Of a DNA stretch of 64,000 nucleotides, positions 33,011 to 43,196 are shown one piece after another. The number at the start of each line of letters is the position of its first letter. Position 1 is the stretch's first letter. The stretch is taken from the NCBI GenBank assembly GCA_029706075.1, contig JAINUG010000020.1, positions 2,619,625 to 2,683,624 on the forward strand, given 5' to 3'. The stretch comes from Aldrovandia affinis. Taxonomy: Eukaryota > Chordata > Actinopteri > Notacanthiformes > Halosauridae. Position numbers and translations under genes: made by a program. The notes beneath the pieces are model-generated. The model was not told the DNA's origin, searched no databases, and was given only the letters and a program-made list of their open reading frames with translations.

Positions 33011-35589
33011 TAACATATTGTAGCGAGCATGCGCGAGGATGTGACAAGAAATACAAGAGTCCCGCTGCGTTGCAAAAATGTCTATGCGGATAGCCAATTT
33101 ATTCAAAGGTGATAAATATCTGTGTTCCATACACCGCACAACTACGGATAATATCTGGCGATAATTATCCGTGTTCCATACACCGCACAACTCCGGATAA
33201 TATCTGGCAAACTTTTGCTGGTACAGACGCGTCCTGAAAAGGACACGCCAGACCATTAAACTTCTTCACTAGTCAGCACAACAACCAGGAATGTTCTTTT
33301 ATTGGTATTGGCTTACAATATTTAAAATCTTTTCATTAGAAAGTTGGCATACCAACTAGAGGGGGGGGAAATAAAAAAACGATATTTGGTAACAATAGGA
33401 TAGTGCATTTCAAAGACAGGGAAACAACTTAACAGACTAGACTATACAACAGACAGGACTGGAAATACATATAATCTTAAATCAAAACAAACAAGAAACC
33501 AAAAAACAAAGGTTTGTGCTTGGGCGTTGAGTGCCCAGAGCGCACCTCCTCTTTCCAGTGGCTGACCCCCCATTTCCTCCTTGCCCCTCTCTCGTCCTTC
33601 AAAAAGTCTACCAAAACGCCGTCCTGGAGGAGGTTTTGAAGCCTCCTCCGGAGAGTGAACAGGTCCACTGTTTGTTCTTGGAAGACCCTGATGTTCCTTG
33701 CCTCCCACAGGACCTGCTTAACGGTGTTAATGATCCTCCACTGGCGCTGCAGCTCCGGGGTCCTACATCCCTCACGGGGGCCGTACAGGACCCTCTCAGT
33801 CGTCAGGGAGGATCTCGGCAGGAGCCTGTTCTGGGAGACAGAGGACACAACAAGGCCCCAGACCCGTCTGGCCACGGAGCACTCCCAGAACAGATGGTGT
33901 ACATGTTCTGAGTCAGTGCATCCGTGGGGGCAGTTCTCGGTCAGGGTTAAGTGCCGTCTAAACAGGAATGGTCTGGTGGGGAGACAGCCATGAGCAGACA
34001 TCCATGTTATGTCTTTTTGGTTATTATTTTATGTTTTATGATTTGCATTTTTCCATACAATTTCAGGGTTTAAGGCTGGGCTGCCCCTCGGGAGTGTCAT
34101 GGTCTCTCCCGATCTCAAAAAGGACATGATATTTTTGTATGTCCATGAGGGCAACCAGCCCCGACCAATCCCGTCCTAAAGGCAAAATCCCTCAGGGCCC
34201 TGTATACATATGGGGGGTCCCAGCTGTATGGCACATTGTGGTCCAGCCCACACAGGCCCATAGATCTGAGGAAGGGAGTGGCATAGTATTTAGCAAATTT
34301 ACCAGAGGCCGACTCCCCCCCCAGGGTGTTCTGGATCAGGGCGGCCAGACCCTGTGCCAATATCACTGATGTTATATCTGGGACCCCCCTGCCCCCTTTC
34401 TCCTCCTCTTTTCATCAGGGTTGTCCTCCCCAGCCTCTCCATTTTGCTCCCCAGACAAAGCGAAAGGCCATTCTAGCAACAAGTTTGCTAGTGGCTCTGT
34501 CCGGGGAAACACTCCCAATATACAGAAGGCTGGGAAGGACTATTGCCTTCAGGACCAGGATCTTACCCGTCATTGTCAGGGGTTGTGTGCTCCAGCTCCC
34601 GATTTTTTTCTGGACGTGACGGAGGGCCTCCTCCCAGCTCCAGAAAGAACAGGTTAGTGACTCACTCCATGACGGCGACAGGTACAGTTCGCTCTTGCCC
34701 CGGTTGACCAGGGCGCCTGTGGCCGCACAGAAATCGTCCACCACCTTTGTAGCGGTGGTGATGGAACGACTATCTGTGCCAACGATGGTGATGTCGTCCA
34801 TGTACGCCATCACCCTGAGCCGCTCCCCACTGCCACCCGGCAGTAGGTATCCCCTGACGTTTTTGTTTCGCCGGACGGCCTGCGGAAACGGCTCAAGGTA
34901 GATGACGTACAGGAGGGGCGCTAGGGGGCACCCCTGCCTGACGCTGGACCTGATGTCAAATGGGGCAGAGAGGTGCTTGTTGACAACCACTCTGCCCGAG
35001 ATGTCACCCAAACACATCCTGGTCCAGCGCCGGAGGGGATTTGGAAAGTTAAACCTCTCCAGCACCCTCTCCAGGCACACATGGCTAACCCTGTCAAAGG
35101 TCTTCTCTTGATCTAGACTGAGAAGGCCTAAAGGGGACCTGCGCTCCCCGGAGTGGATAATAATATCTCTCACGAGGAGCAGATTGTCATTTATGGACCT
35201 CCCAGGAACACTGCATGTTTGATTGCGGCCGATCACCGCTGGTAGCAGGTCTTGGAACCTCCTCATCAGTGATTTGGCCATGATCTTATAATCCACTGAG
35301 AGGAGGTTGATCGGCCGCCAATTCCGGAGGTCCTTCAGGTCCCCCTTCTTTGGGACAAGGGCCACTGAACTCTGTCGCAGTGAGTCACCCAGCCGCCCCT
35401 CCCTGAAAGCCACTCTGAAAACATCCGCCACGTCGTCCTTCAGGAGATTCCAGAAGGCCTGATAAAACTCAGCTGGGATTCCGTCAGGACCAGGAGCTTT
35501 ATGTAAGTTAAGGGAGCGCATGGCCCGGGTGAGCTCCTTGGCGCTCAGCTCCCCCTCCATGCTCTGTCCCTCCAGGCATCTGTCTAGGC

Positions 35590-36013
35590 CAGGGGTGTCC
35601 AAACTACGGCCCGCGGGCCAACTGCGGCCCGCGGTCCATTTTTAATTGGCCCGCGGCGGCATTCCAATATAAGGAATATGGTCCGCGCATGAAACTTGCA
35701 CTTGACTGAGTTGTAATTCTTAGTTTCACCACTAGTGGAGCCACCCGTATTCATTGAAAACTCCGCGAAATAAACGAACTGCTCTTAGGTTTTTTCGTAG
35801 CACCACCCCCGTCGACAGAAATAAACGAAAAAAACTCCGTGAAATAAACGAACTGCTCTCAGGTTTTTTCGTGTAGCACCCCCCCCCCCCCCCGTCGACA
35901 GAAAATCCGAGGGCGCAAGAATTATTTTCGCGTAGCACCCCCCCAATAGTGGCCCAGCCTTTCGTATATTTTTCTGTATTTGGCCCTCAGTGGAAAAAGT
36001 TTGGACACCCCTG
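35590..36013. mobile_element. 424-bp hAT-type element inside LINE copy B, perfect target duplication
   Basis: Starts CAGGGGTGTCCAAACTACGG and ends AGTTTGGACACCCCTG. Flanked by GTCTAGGC at 35582-35589 and 36014-36021. Removing it with one duplication rejoins the LINE frame (DTFLDGLD to RCLEGQ), which confirms the boundaries. The interior carries a tandem repeat at 35757-35945. Confidence 0.95.
35757..35945. repeat. Tandem repeat, about 74-bp unit, 2.5 copies
   Basis: The unit contains AAATAAACGAACTGCTCT, a T-run, CGTAGCACC, a C-run and GTCGACAGAA. Copies start near 35757 and 35830, with a partial third. C-run length varies between copies. Confidence 0.85.
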
Positions 36014-36339
36014 GTCTAGGCCATCCAGGAAGGTGTCCATGAGAGCCCTGTCCGTGGCCCTATTGGAATACAGACCCAGGTAGAACTCCCTAGCCACCTC
36101 CCGGACCTCTGCCTCTTCAGACACCACCACCCCTGCGTTGTTATACAGGGAGAGAATGTCGGTTTTCCTTGACCGTGCCTTGCGGAAGAAGTGGCGAGTG
36201 CATCTCTCGTCCTCCTCGAGACCCTGGAGTTTGGAGCGGAAGATATATTTCCTCCGCTCCTCCCGACAGAGGGCGGAGAGATGCTGTTTAGTCTGGGCCA
36301 CTTCCATTTGTGGTTTGAACTCATAGTCCACAAACGTCA

Positions 36340-36482
36340 ACCCAAGAATCTGAAGGAACTAGAACAATGGAGGATGGAGGAATGGTTGAGGGTCCCCCCA
36401 AGAAGTTCCATAACCTCACTACAGAAGGTGACTACTTTCTGTTATAATGGCCAAGGGAGGAACCACAAAGTACTGATAACGG
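36340..36482 (+). pseudogene. C-terminal end of the split Tc1-like transposase
   Basis: Reads PKNLKELEQWRMEEWLRVPP and, after a shift of frame, AKGGTTKY followed by a stop. This is the usual last part of a Tc1-like transposase. It lies 3.7 kb from the N-terminal half because of the LINE insertion. The catalytic middle of the protein was not found on either side. Confidence 0.75.
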
Positions 36483-36684
36483 GGGTGTGAATATTTGTGA
36501 TTCTTGATTTTTCTGGGGGAAAAATTATAATTTGTGAACCGTGCGATTGTGGTTCGTGCCAATGCATTATTATTAATTTTCTGAATTTTTGGAGCATAAA
36601 ATATACCTCATTACTTATAGTTTATTTTATACAATTTATTTTGTTCATCTTTATCAAGGGTGTGAATAAAAACAGCCTACTGTA

Positions 36685-37411
36685 TATAGCTCTAATATAC
36701 AGTATATACAGGTAAAGGATACATATTTAACATATTTTAAAATTGTCTGCATTTCATTATTAAAAACATGCATTTTCATGAGAAACCAGGGCAATGCAAT
36801 TTCCAAGTTCATCTCTGCTGTGACTGCTCTAGCCCATTTAGACTCACCCATGAAAATAAGTGAGTGTTTTAATATTTCATAGTTTAAAAAAAAAACGTTT
36901 TAAACCGTTGTCCCGCGTCCCGCAGCCCCACAGCCCACTAAAGGAAGCAGGTCCTACTCGATCAACGGTAAGCTCGATCAATCCAAGTGTACGGTCCCGG
37001 ACTGCAGCGGGTCATAAATAATTGAGCGTCTCTCCCTTCTTTCCTCCCCGCTGCATGTGTACTGTGGACTGACACGGCTAGCACACTCCATTGCCGTAAG
37101 GTTGCTCTGCGATTGTTAAATGGTTGAGCCAGATTCGTAGCATTGTAACAACGGGCGTATAACGTGGCAAAGGCAGCAGCACATCTGGGTTTTTATCGGA
37201 TCCAGTACTGTAGGTTTCCATAATAATACGTTTTTTAATGACCCTTGTTATATCGCCATTATATTTAACCACATTCCTGTAGGGAATATTCATGTCTTAA
37301 GATCTAATGGGGCGATATTAAATTGATTATTGCTGTTGCCATCTTTGATTTCACTGTTATTTCAACCAAACAGAATAATAACGGACATATTGTTACCATA
37401 ATAAGGACAAT
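36685..37411. other. Non-coding spacer
   Basis: No gene recognised. A CpG-rich block at 36895-37090 looks different from its AT-rich surroundings but has no assignable feature. Confidence 0.4.
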
Positions 37412-37560
37412 GGGCCTCATTTATCAAGCAATTCCTAAGTACAAGCATTTACACATAAGAATTTGGATTTATCAAAGTTTTCAAAAGTCTAACTTGTTCG
37501 GACATGCAAAGGAAAGTTACGAAAACCTGAGACTAAGCAGTTCGTCTTTTAACTTGAATC

Positions 37561-38050
37561 TGTCAGGAGTGTAGTAGGGGTGGAACCAAATGCAGGCGCG
37601 AAAGAGACACAAAACACGGAAATACGTTTAAGGTATTTATTTTCCTTAACGTATGCAGGAACCGAAAACAAAACAATGTCTGTGACGACACGTAAATAAC
37701 TAACAAAACAAACCAAAATGATAAACGAACTGGAGCAAACAAAACTAGCCAAACAGCAAATCCAAAACGTAATCCAAAACACGGATTTAACTAAACAGAG
37801 GAACTCTAATAATAAACAAAAACAAGAATCAACTTTACGAAGACGCGAGATCATGAGAACGAAAGCGAGTTTGTCTAGGCGAAACTAAACAATGTCCAAG
37901 CAATGAATGGAGAATGCCAGTTGATTAAATATCCTCCTGGTAAATGATAACAGCTGTCCGTACTGACCTGGATTAACTTTCTTGGCGTGTCTTTTGCTTT
38001 TCCTGATTGGTGATTTGGGGAAATTTCTGATTGCCGGTCGAATCGTTACA
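37561..38050 (-). mobile_element. Solo LTR (490 bp) with perfect 5-bp target duplication
   Basis: On the minus strand it runs TGTAACGATTCGACC to ACACTCCTGACA (TG...CA ends). It is flanked by GAATC at 37556-37560 and 38051-38055. On the minus strand a TATTTAA box (about 37930) precedes an AATAAA (about 37640) in the right order for an LTR promoter and polyadenylation signal. Presumably left by recombination between the two LTRs of a Ty3/gypsy-like element. The family is inferred only from LTR form. Confidence 0.9.
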
Positions 38051-38530
38051 GAATCTCACTTTTATTGATGAAATTGGTCATTAAATAGGCTTCTTCGTCT
38101 ACGTATTTTGTCCTGAAATATAAAGAAAGATAAATTATAGAGAAACTAATATAAATTGGTTGCGAATACTATTTTAATTAGGTAGTTTAAAAATAGTTTA
38201 AATAGTTTTAAAAAATTGAAATGAGTAATGGCATTATAAAGAGTTATGATATCATAATTGCGGTCTTGTTTTTTAAATAATTAATTGATTAGAAATACTA
38301 TTTAAAGGGCAAAAATGCTGTAAAGTCCAAGCTTGCAATGGCGGACCTTGAGCTATTAGAAGAATTGGCAAGAGCACTTCGGGCAAGATTGCATTTTCAG
38401 GGACCAGTCTGACTTTTTTGCCGAGGATGACGAGTGGCTCATGCAGGCCCGGCGCTAGCGGGTATGCAACGTATGCAATTGCACAGTGGCCCTGGCTTGA
38501 CAGTGGCCCGTTGAAATGGTCGGGGCATTG

Positions 38531-39569
38531 TAGTGATCTGCAGTTCGCGAACGATTCGTTCAAATTGAACTACTCTTTTTACTGACTTGGGAGTAATGAT
38601 TCGTTTTCTTTGAGTTGTTCATTTTACTCGTTCGATTGACCGAGTGGCTACGGCTACATCGCACTCAGCTTCCAACCAAATGTTTTTAAACATGATAATG
38701 TAGCAGTGGACGCCACAGAATCAAGAGAGAGATTTAGCTTTTCCATTTCAGTACTACTTCTTTATTAAAATAAAGCGTGTAGTACAGGGGAAGTACAACA
38801 CACGCATCGGAATCACACGGGGGTCATTCTCAATGTATACACAGCCAGTGACGGTGATGTCGTCACATACACTCGAAAAGGGAAAAAGGGACTTTCACTC
38901 AAAACGCTCTTGGTTTTCATACTTGAATATTTGTGAACATAATTATCCGAACACTCAAGTTTAGCTGGCCGCAAGGGCCCCTGGGACATGTGATGACCTC
39001 GTAGCCGTGGCCTACGAAAATATAGCCACCTAGCATGCTACACACAAACTAAATGGAGGGCAGCTAGCATTCCTGGGGCTAAGCTAGCTGCTCACCATTA
39101 CAATAATTTATTGCATTGTGCAAAAGCATTGAAATGACGCGATGTTGCAGGACATAACATTGTAAAACCAAAAGTAAACCTATTGGCTGTTGACTGCCTA
39201 AACTCGTGTTTTATGAGTGAACGAATGGGCATTTTAGGCTACTGAACGAAATGAACGACAATCACAATTCTTTCGGGGCTCGAAAATAACAACTCGTTCT
39301 TCTAGTTCTTCTAATCGGGTACATTATCTAGTTGTTTGCTATCAGAATGATGCATTGCAATGATTTGGCACTCATGGGCCAAGTTAAACTGCTATCTCCA
39401 CTCCACTGAACGAATGAGACGTGTCTGAACGGATCATTAACGGTTAACCCGGCTCTGAACGAGAATCACAACATTTGAGTCATCATTCGCGAACGGTTAA
39501 CCTGGTTCTTTTCATCGAACAAATCGTTCGCAAATGAGTCAGGAAAAATAATCTAACTTTCCATCACTA
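38531..39569. mobile_element. hAT-type non-autonomous element nested in the hAT element
   Basis: Left TAGTGATCTGCAGTTCGCG then AACGATTCGTTC. The right end read in reverse is TAGTGATGG and, further in, TTTGCGAACGATTTGTTCG. Flanks GGGCATTG (38523-38530) and ATGCATTG (39570-39577) match at 6 of 8 positions. 1039 bp, no coding frame. It is related to the element starting at 13372. Confidence 0.85.
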
Positions 39570-39795
39570 ATGCATTGAATAGCCTAATTATGCGCAAAAC
39601 CCTTGCAACATCTCAGCTCTGAAAAGTAACTACAAATTCTGTCTAATCAGAGAACAATATGTTGATAATGAGGGTGTGCCCGGTAACTGCAGGGGTCTCT
39701 TTTCCAATAGCAGTTAATTGTCATTATTCATTTTTTTGATCGCGCATAGCTAGCTAGCTTATAACGTTTGTTTCCCTAGTTTCAACCATGCAGAA

Positions 39796-40056
39796 GTGAA
39801 AATCAGGCTATCAAAAACTCAAAGAAAACAAGAAAATTCAGCAAAAGAAGCTACCAACGCAAAAAAGGTTTATTCATCGTGGTTCACAGCAACACCAGTG
39901 GCGAATATGCTACAAACTGTCTCTGATCTACCATGTCTCAGGAGACTTTCTGCCTTGGTGTTACTGTCCATTGAAAGCAAACTGGCTAAACAAACGGATT
40001 ATCAAAAGGTCATCGCACAGTTTGCTGCAGCCAAAGTCTGCCATGCTCAGCTGTGA
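39796..40056 (+). pseudogene. Relic of a hAT transposase (N- and C-terminal pieces fused)
   Basis: The 86-codon frame begins with a lysine-rich stretch (RLSKTQRKQENSAKEATNAK). This resembles the start of zinc-finger hAT transposases. It ends LSIESKLAKQTDYQKVIAQF then AAAKVCHAQL, which resembles the last residues after the hAT dimerisation region. The whole catalytic middle is absent, as in internally deleted, non-autonomous derivatives. It fits as the original cargo of the 38444-40349 element. Similarity is by eye over short stretches. Confidence 0.6.
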
Positions 40057-40739
40057 TGATGGTGAGTCCATTTATGTTTTAATTTGCACAATTTATGTAA
40101 TCGAATTCTTCAATAGGGGTAATGATTCACAATTAATGTAAATATTGTAGCAATAAACTAAGTAGCCTAACCTATAATTATTGACTGGTTTCGTCAAACG
40201 TCAAAGCAGAGATACGGTAGCTCTATTTAAAGACCGGGATCATATTCGTCATGGTTAACTTTTTTGGTAATTTTCCAATATTTTTCTCTGTGGGGGGTCC
40301 ATTTCCGCCGTTTTGCACACGGGCCCAAAGTACACTAGCGCCGGCACTGGGCTCATGAGACGGTTCCGATTCCCTAGAACCCTTCTATTGAGGCTGTGCA
40401 ACATCTTAGAACCAGACTTAACGAGGCAAACAAGAAGATCTTATGCCATTCCAACACATGTCCAAGTGCTGTCAGTGTTTGGCTTTTTGGCCACGGGCAC
40501 TTTCCAAAGGGAGATTGGCGACTGTTCTGGAATATCCAAACCCTCCATGAGCCAAATACTGCCCGATGTGCTTCATTCTATTGTTAAACTAGCCCCAGAG
40601 TATATTCGATTTCCCTATAGTGCGCAGAGCCAAATTGGTGTCAAACAGGCCCTTTTCAATCTAGCCAGCCTTCCTAATATGATCGGTGCCATAGATTGTA
40701 CCCATGTGCGCATTAAAGCTCCATTCACCGACACCTTTG

Positions 40740-41120
40740 CCTATTGTTCCCCTTCTGGAATAATACCGGACAGCGACACTTCACCGATGATGGCATCGAT
40801 GCACTCCTCCGTTTGGCAGACCTTATCTGGTGTTCCTTGGCCTCCCTCAGTGGCTTTAATTTTTTGCCTGCATGTGGTTATTCGTTTTTTCGTTTCTAGT
40901 TTCATATCAAACCATTTAAGTTTGACTCCATGTACATTTCGTTCAACAGAAATGCTATTAACTTGTCTTGTGACTTCTTGACCAATTTTGACCTTTTGCA
41001 GAGCAGAGCAGAAACCCCACAGCTTCTGCTACTGAATAATACATTTTTGTTCTGTTGAACAGTATTACCTCCACCTCTGCATCTGAGAAATTCTTCTTCT
41101 GCCTCTTTGACCCATTTCTC
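40740..41120 (-). pseudogene. Harbinger Myb/SANT-like protein remnant
   Basis: Minus-strand pieces in two or more frames read FSDAEVEVILFNRTK-type sequence near 41090-41040 and LKWFDMKLETKKRITTCRQK then IDAIIGEVSLSGIIPEGEQ near 40930-40760. These fit the Myb/SANT-like DNA-binding partner encoded by Harbinger elements. It is convergent with the transposase and now directly abuts it because of an internal deletion. Frameshifts and a stop are present. Confidence 0.65.
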
Positions 41121-41302
41121 ACCTGAGGATCATCTCTGGGTTTCCTGCTTTGCCATATATAGTATTATGTTAATTAAGGGACCGTGAACGCGCTTCCAAT
41201 TTACGACTGTTTGGGATTTATCAACATTACGCATGGGAAACGAAGTGCCTCCGAACGTTTGATAAATGCGGCGGAAGTTGTTAGTTCGTATAATTTTACG
41301 GG

Positions 41303-41562
41303 GAAGTAAGCATGATGTGTCTTTCATCTGCTGCATTAAGTTTCCTTAGCCGACCACTGCGTCTACGGTCCTCAACGTCGCCCGTTTCTTTGTGCTTCTT
41401 CAAAAGAGCTTGAACAGCACATCTTGAAACCCCAGTCTGCTTTGAAATCTTTGCCTGGGAGAGACCTTGCTGATGCAGTATAACTACCTTGTGTCTTGTT
41501 GCTGTGCTCAGTCTTGCCATGGTGTATGACCTGTGACATGAAACTGTCTTCCACAACCTCAC
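41303..41562 (-). pseudogene. Tc1-like transposase N-terminal DNA-binding part
   Basis: The frame reads MARLSTATRHKVVILHQQGL from the internal Met, then SQAKISKQTGVSRCAVQALL and GRLRKLNAADERHIMLTS. This is the paired-type helix-turn-helix and GRPR-like hinge of Tc1-like transposases. The sequence ends exactly where the second DNA-binding subdomain would begin, so no catalytic domain remains. Confidence 0.88.
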
Positions 41563-41944
41563 CTTTTTGCAGAGTTTGGCTGTTCCTCACCCAGTTTTAA
41601 GCCTCCTACATAGCTGTTTCTGTTTCAGTTAATGACTGTGTTTCAACCTACATATGAAATTGATGATCATTAGGACCTGTTTGGTATAATTGGTTAATCA
41701 TACACCTGACTATAATCCTACAAAATCCCTGACTTTGTGCAAGTGTACCTATAAGAATTGATGCTGGTTTGAAGGCAAAGGGTAGTCACACCAAATATTG
41801 ATTTGATTTAGATTTTTCTTCTGTTCGCTCACTTTGCATTTTGTAAATTGATAAAAATAAACAATTAAAATGTATATTTTTGAAAGCATTCTTACTTTAC
41901 AGCATTTCTTCACACCTGCCTAAAACTTTTGCACAGTACTGTAT
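41303..41944 (-). mobile_element. Tc1-like transposon 5' part (minus strand), truncated
   Basis: On the minus strand the left terminal inverted repeat starts at about 41944 (CAGTACTGTGCAAAAG, then TTTTAGGCAGG), a well-known fish Tc1-like end. The transposase N-terminus follows. The element stops near 41303 next to the right end of the Harbinger element, and its remaining half was not found beyond the Harbinger element. Confidence 0.85.
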
Positions 41945-42905
41945 ATATATATATAAACATTCCACATCATTACAGGTCTAAGTAATTATTAAACACAGGC
42001 ACACCCTGTATTCATTGCTTTATCAGAAATACAATTTGATGTGGATTATGTTGTGAAACGTGGAATGAAATATGCAAGTTATTTTCTTTTTTTGTTGTTG
42101 CATATGTTAGATGTGTAGATAGAACCAGGAAGTAGTGGCTCAGTTCTCGGCATTAACTGAGCTTGAAGGGGATGGACTTGCTCTGATCCCTTGGGTCACC
42201 AGGGCTCGATCACGTGCAGGCCGTTAGGACCAATTGCATGACTGTGAGGAAGTGACCCCAACAGACCCAGAGCTTGGAAAAGCTTTGTGGAGCTGTGTGG
42301 AGCCCCACGTGAGGAGCCTGGCGGTGCAGTGTGGGAAATGGAGGCAGGCCGGGGATGGGGCGGGGGCGGTGAGAAGCGCAGCAGACTCCTGGAGTTCAAT
42401 GAGGAGGTCATCGCTTGGACTACATCACAGGTCATGTGACCAATTATATGGTTGCATTCTGTCCATTCTGGAGATAAGCCCACATCCCTCCTATTCAGAG
42501 TCCAGCCCACTGACCACTACTGTCGTCAGTACAGCCAATAGGCTTAATTTGAATGTAACTCCTACAATTGTTACTCTGTGGGAAAGTGGTGAAACTAACA
42601 ACCTTCTAACTGTCACCCTTTGGAACACTACCGTCTGTGACCTCTCTAGTTCCAGATGTGCTGTACAGAGTCCAAATGCTCGCCGTGGGTCTGAATAGGC
42701 CTTTCAGAGCTGGCCTCGGGCCTTTTTATGCAAATCTGGCCAACATCCTAGAGCTTTCTGTAAATATCTTTACTTCATGAAGCGCCATACACCTTCCCGT
42801 TTGTGTCATTGTCAGTATCTAAAGCAGACACCGCTCTTGACGCGTCACTGATTTCATGGGGTGGGGGGGCTGTGAGGTGATGTCTTTGATGTCTCCAGTC
42901 TGGGT
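41945..42905. other. Non-coding stretch
   Basis: No gene recognised. It starts with a short (TA)n run (41941-41956). The + strand frame at 42234-42698 has no recognisable domain and is probably chance in a GC-rich block. Confidence 0.4.
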
Positions 42906-43196
42906 GAACGTTGACACAGTACTGCAGCAACAGCATGGAAATGCACTTAAGATAAGTGGGTTCAGCAGAACAAGAGGCCACAGGTGGAAATTAGTTAAAG
43001 GCAAATTCCGTACAGATATTAGGAAATTTTTCTTTACACAGGGAGTTGTCAATGCCTGGAACAGCTAGCAAGGTCGGGTACTAGAGGCAGAAACACTTGG
43101 GCTATTCAAGTCCAGGCTAGATGCAGTACTAGATACTCTTTAGATTAGGACATGACTAGCCTAGATTGTTATGTATTCTTATGTTCTTATGTTCTA
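42906..43196 (+). mobile_element. CR1-like LINE 3' fragment
   Basis: The + strand codes TRGHRWKLVKGKFRTDIRKF, FFTQGVVNAWNS and, after a stop, ETLGLFKSRLDAVLDTL. This is the C-terminal signature of CR1-group reverse transcriptases. It ends in a short tandem TTCTTATGTTC repeat (43170-43196), as these LINEs do. Only the last few dozen codons remain. Confidence 0.75.

Larger units (their letters stand above)
33011..36338 (-). mobile_element. Tx1-like (L1-group) LINE, 5'-truncated copy B
   Basis: Minus-strand LINE fragment that shares its 3' UTR and ORF2 with copy A (3589-5706) but extends about 1 kb further 5'. It is bounded at 36338 by the Tc1-like transposase C-terminal coding sequence, so it inserted into that element. 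The 3' UTR carries a duplicated unit with CCATACACCGCACAACT at 33127-33143 and 33175-33191. A hAT palindrome sits in its ORF2. Confidence 0.85.
33477..36338 (-). pseudogene. ORF2 of LINE copy B: linker, full RT core and C-terminal region, interrupted
   Basis: From 36338 the minus strand codes the endonuclease-RT linker (DYEFKPQMEVAQTKQHLSAL, then EFYLGLYSN). It is interrupted at 36013-35590 by a hAT palindrome and resumes with EGELSAKELTRAMRSLNLHK and GPDGIPAEFYQAFW. RT motifs follow: LLSVDYKIMAKSL, RQGCPLAPLLYVIYLEPF and the catalytic box AYMDDITIVG. The thumb region (MTGKILVLKAIVLPSLLYIG) is near 34575. Frameshifts near 34440 and 34130 lead to the last piece (34001-33477) with CPHGCTDSEHVHHLFWEC. 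The N-terminal endonuclease is absent. Relative to copy A there are deletions of about 60 bp at 34640 and about 29 bp at 33553. Confidence 0.87.
31388..36682 (+). mobile_element. Tc1-like transposon of IR/DR type, split by several later insertions
   Basis: The left end (TAGGCTCAGTTTTTATTCAT, then AAAGATGAACAAAA and AGTAATGAGGTATAT) matches the right end at 36540-36682 in inverted orientation over more than 100 bases. A second, inner motif (CACAATTATTTATGCCCC near 31553; its mirror near 36490) gives each end two direct repeats, the IR/DR layout known from some fish Tc1-like elements. Between the ends lie the two halves of one transposase plus two hAT palindromes and a whole LINE fragment. Confidence 0.8.
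38444..40349. mobile_element. hAT element inside the Harbinger transposase, perfect 8-bp target duplication
   Basis: Begins CAGGCCCGGCGCTAG and ends CTAGCGCCGGCACTG. Flanked by GGCTCATG at 38436-38443 and 40350-40357. Precise removal rejoins the Harbinger frame (DDEWLM to MRRFRFP). It contains another hAT element (38531-39569) and a fused transposase relic. Confidence 0.95.
38338..40735 (+). pseudogene. Harbinger (HARBI1-like) transposase, split by a hAT element and truncated
   Basis: Starts MADLELLEELARALRAR at 38338. After a one-base frameshift near 38390 it continues FRDQSDFFAEDDEWLM, where the hAT element enters at 38443. It resumes at 40358 with MRRFRFPRTLLLRLCNILEP, IPTHVQVLSVFGFLATGTFQ, GISKPSMSQILPDV and NMIGAIDCTHVRIKAP. 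The last contains the first catalytic aspartate (AIDCTH). The remainder of the DDE domain is missing. The frame runs straight into the antisense of the Myb-like gene, so an internal deletion removed the C-terminal half. In intact elements this enzyme cuts and joins the transposon ends with the help of the Myb-like protein. Confidence 0.85.
37412..41273. mobile_element. PIF/Harbinger transposon, host of three nested insertions
   Basis: The left end (GGGCCTCATTTATCAAGC) and right end (mirror of GCATTTATCAAACG) share the ATTTATCAA motif, which also recurs inside each end (37462 and 41217). Inside are remains of the two proteins typical of Harbinger elements: a DDE transposase on + and a Myb/SANT-like protein on minus, converging. 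Inserted within are a solo LTR (37561-38050) and a hAT element (38444-40349) that contains another (38531-39569). The outermost bases are uncertain. Confidence 0.75.

Noticed and set aside
42234..42698. 154-codon + strand frame
   Set aside because: No domain or splice context; lies in a GC-rich non-coding block.
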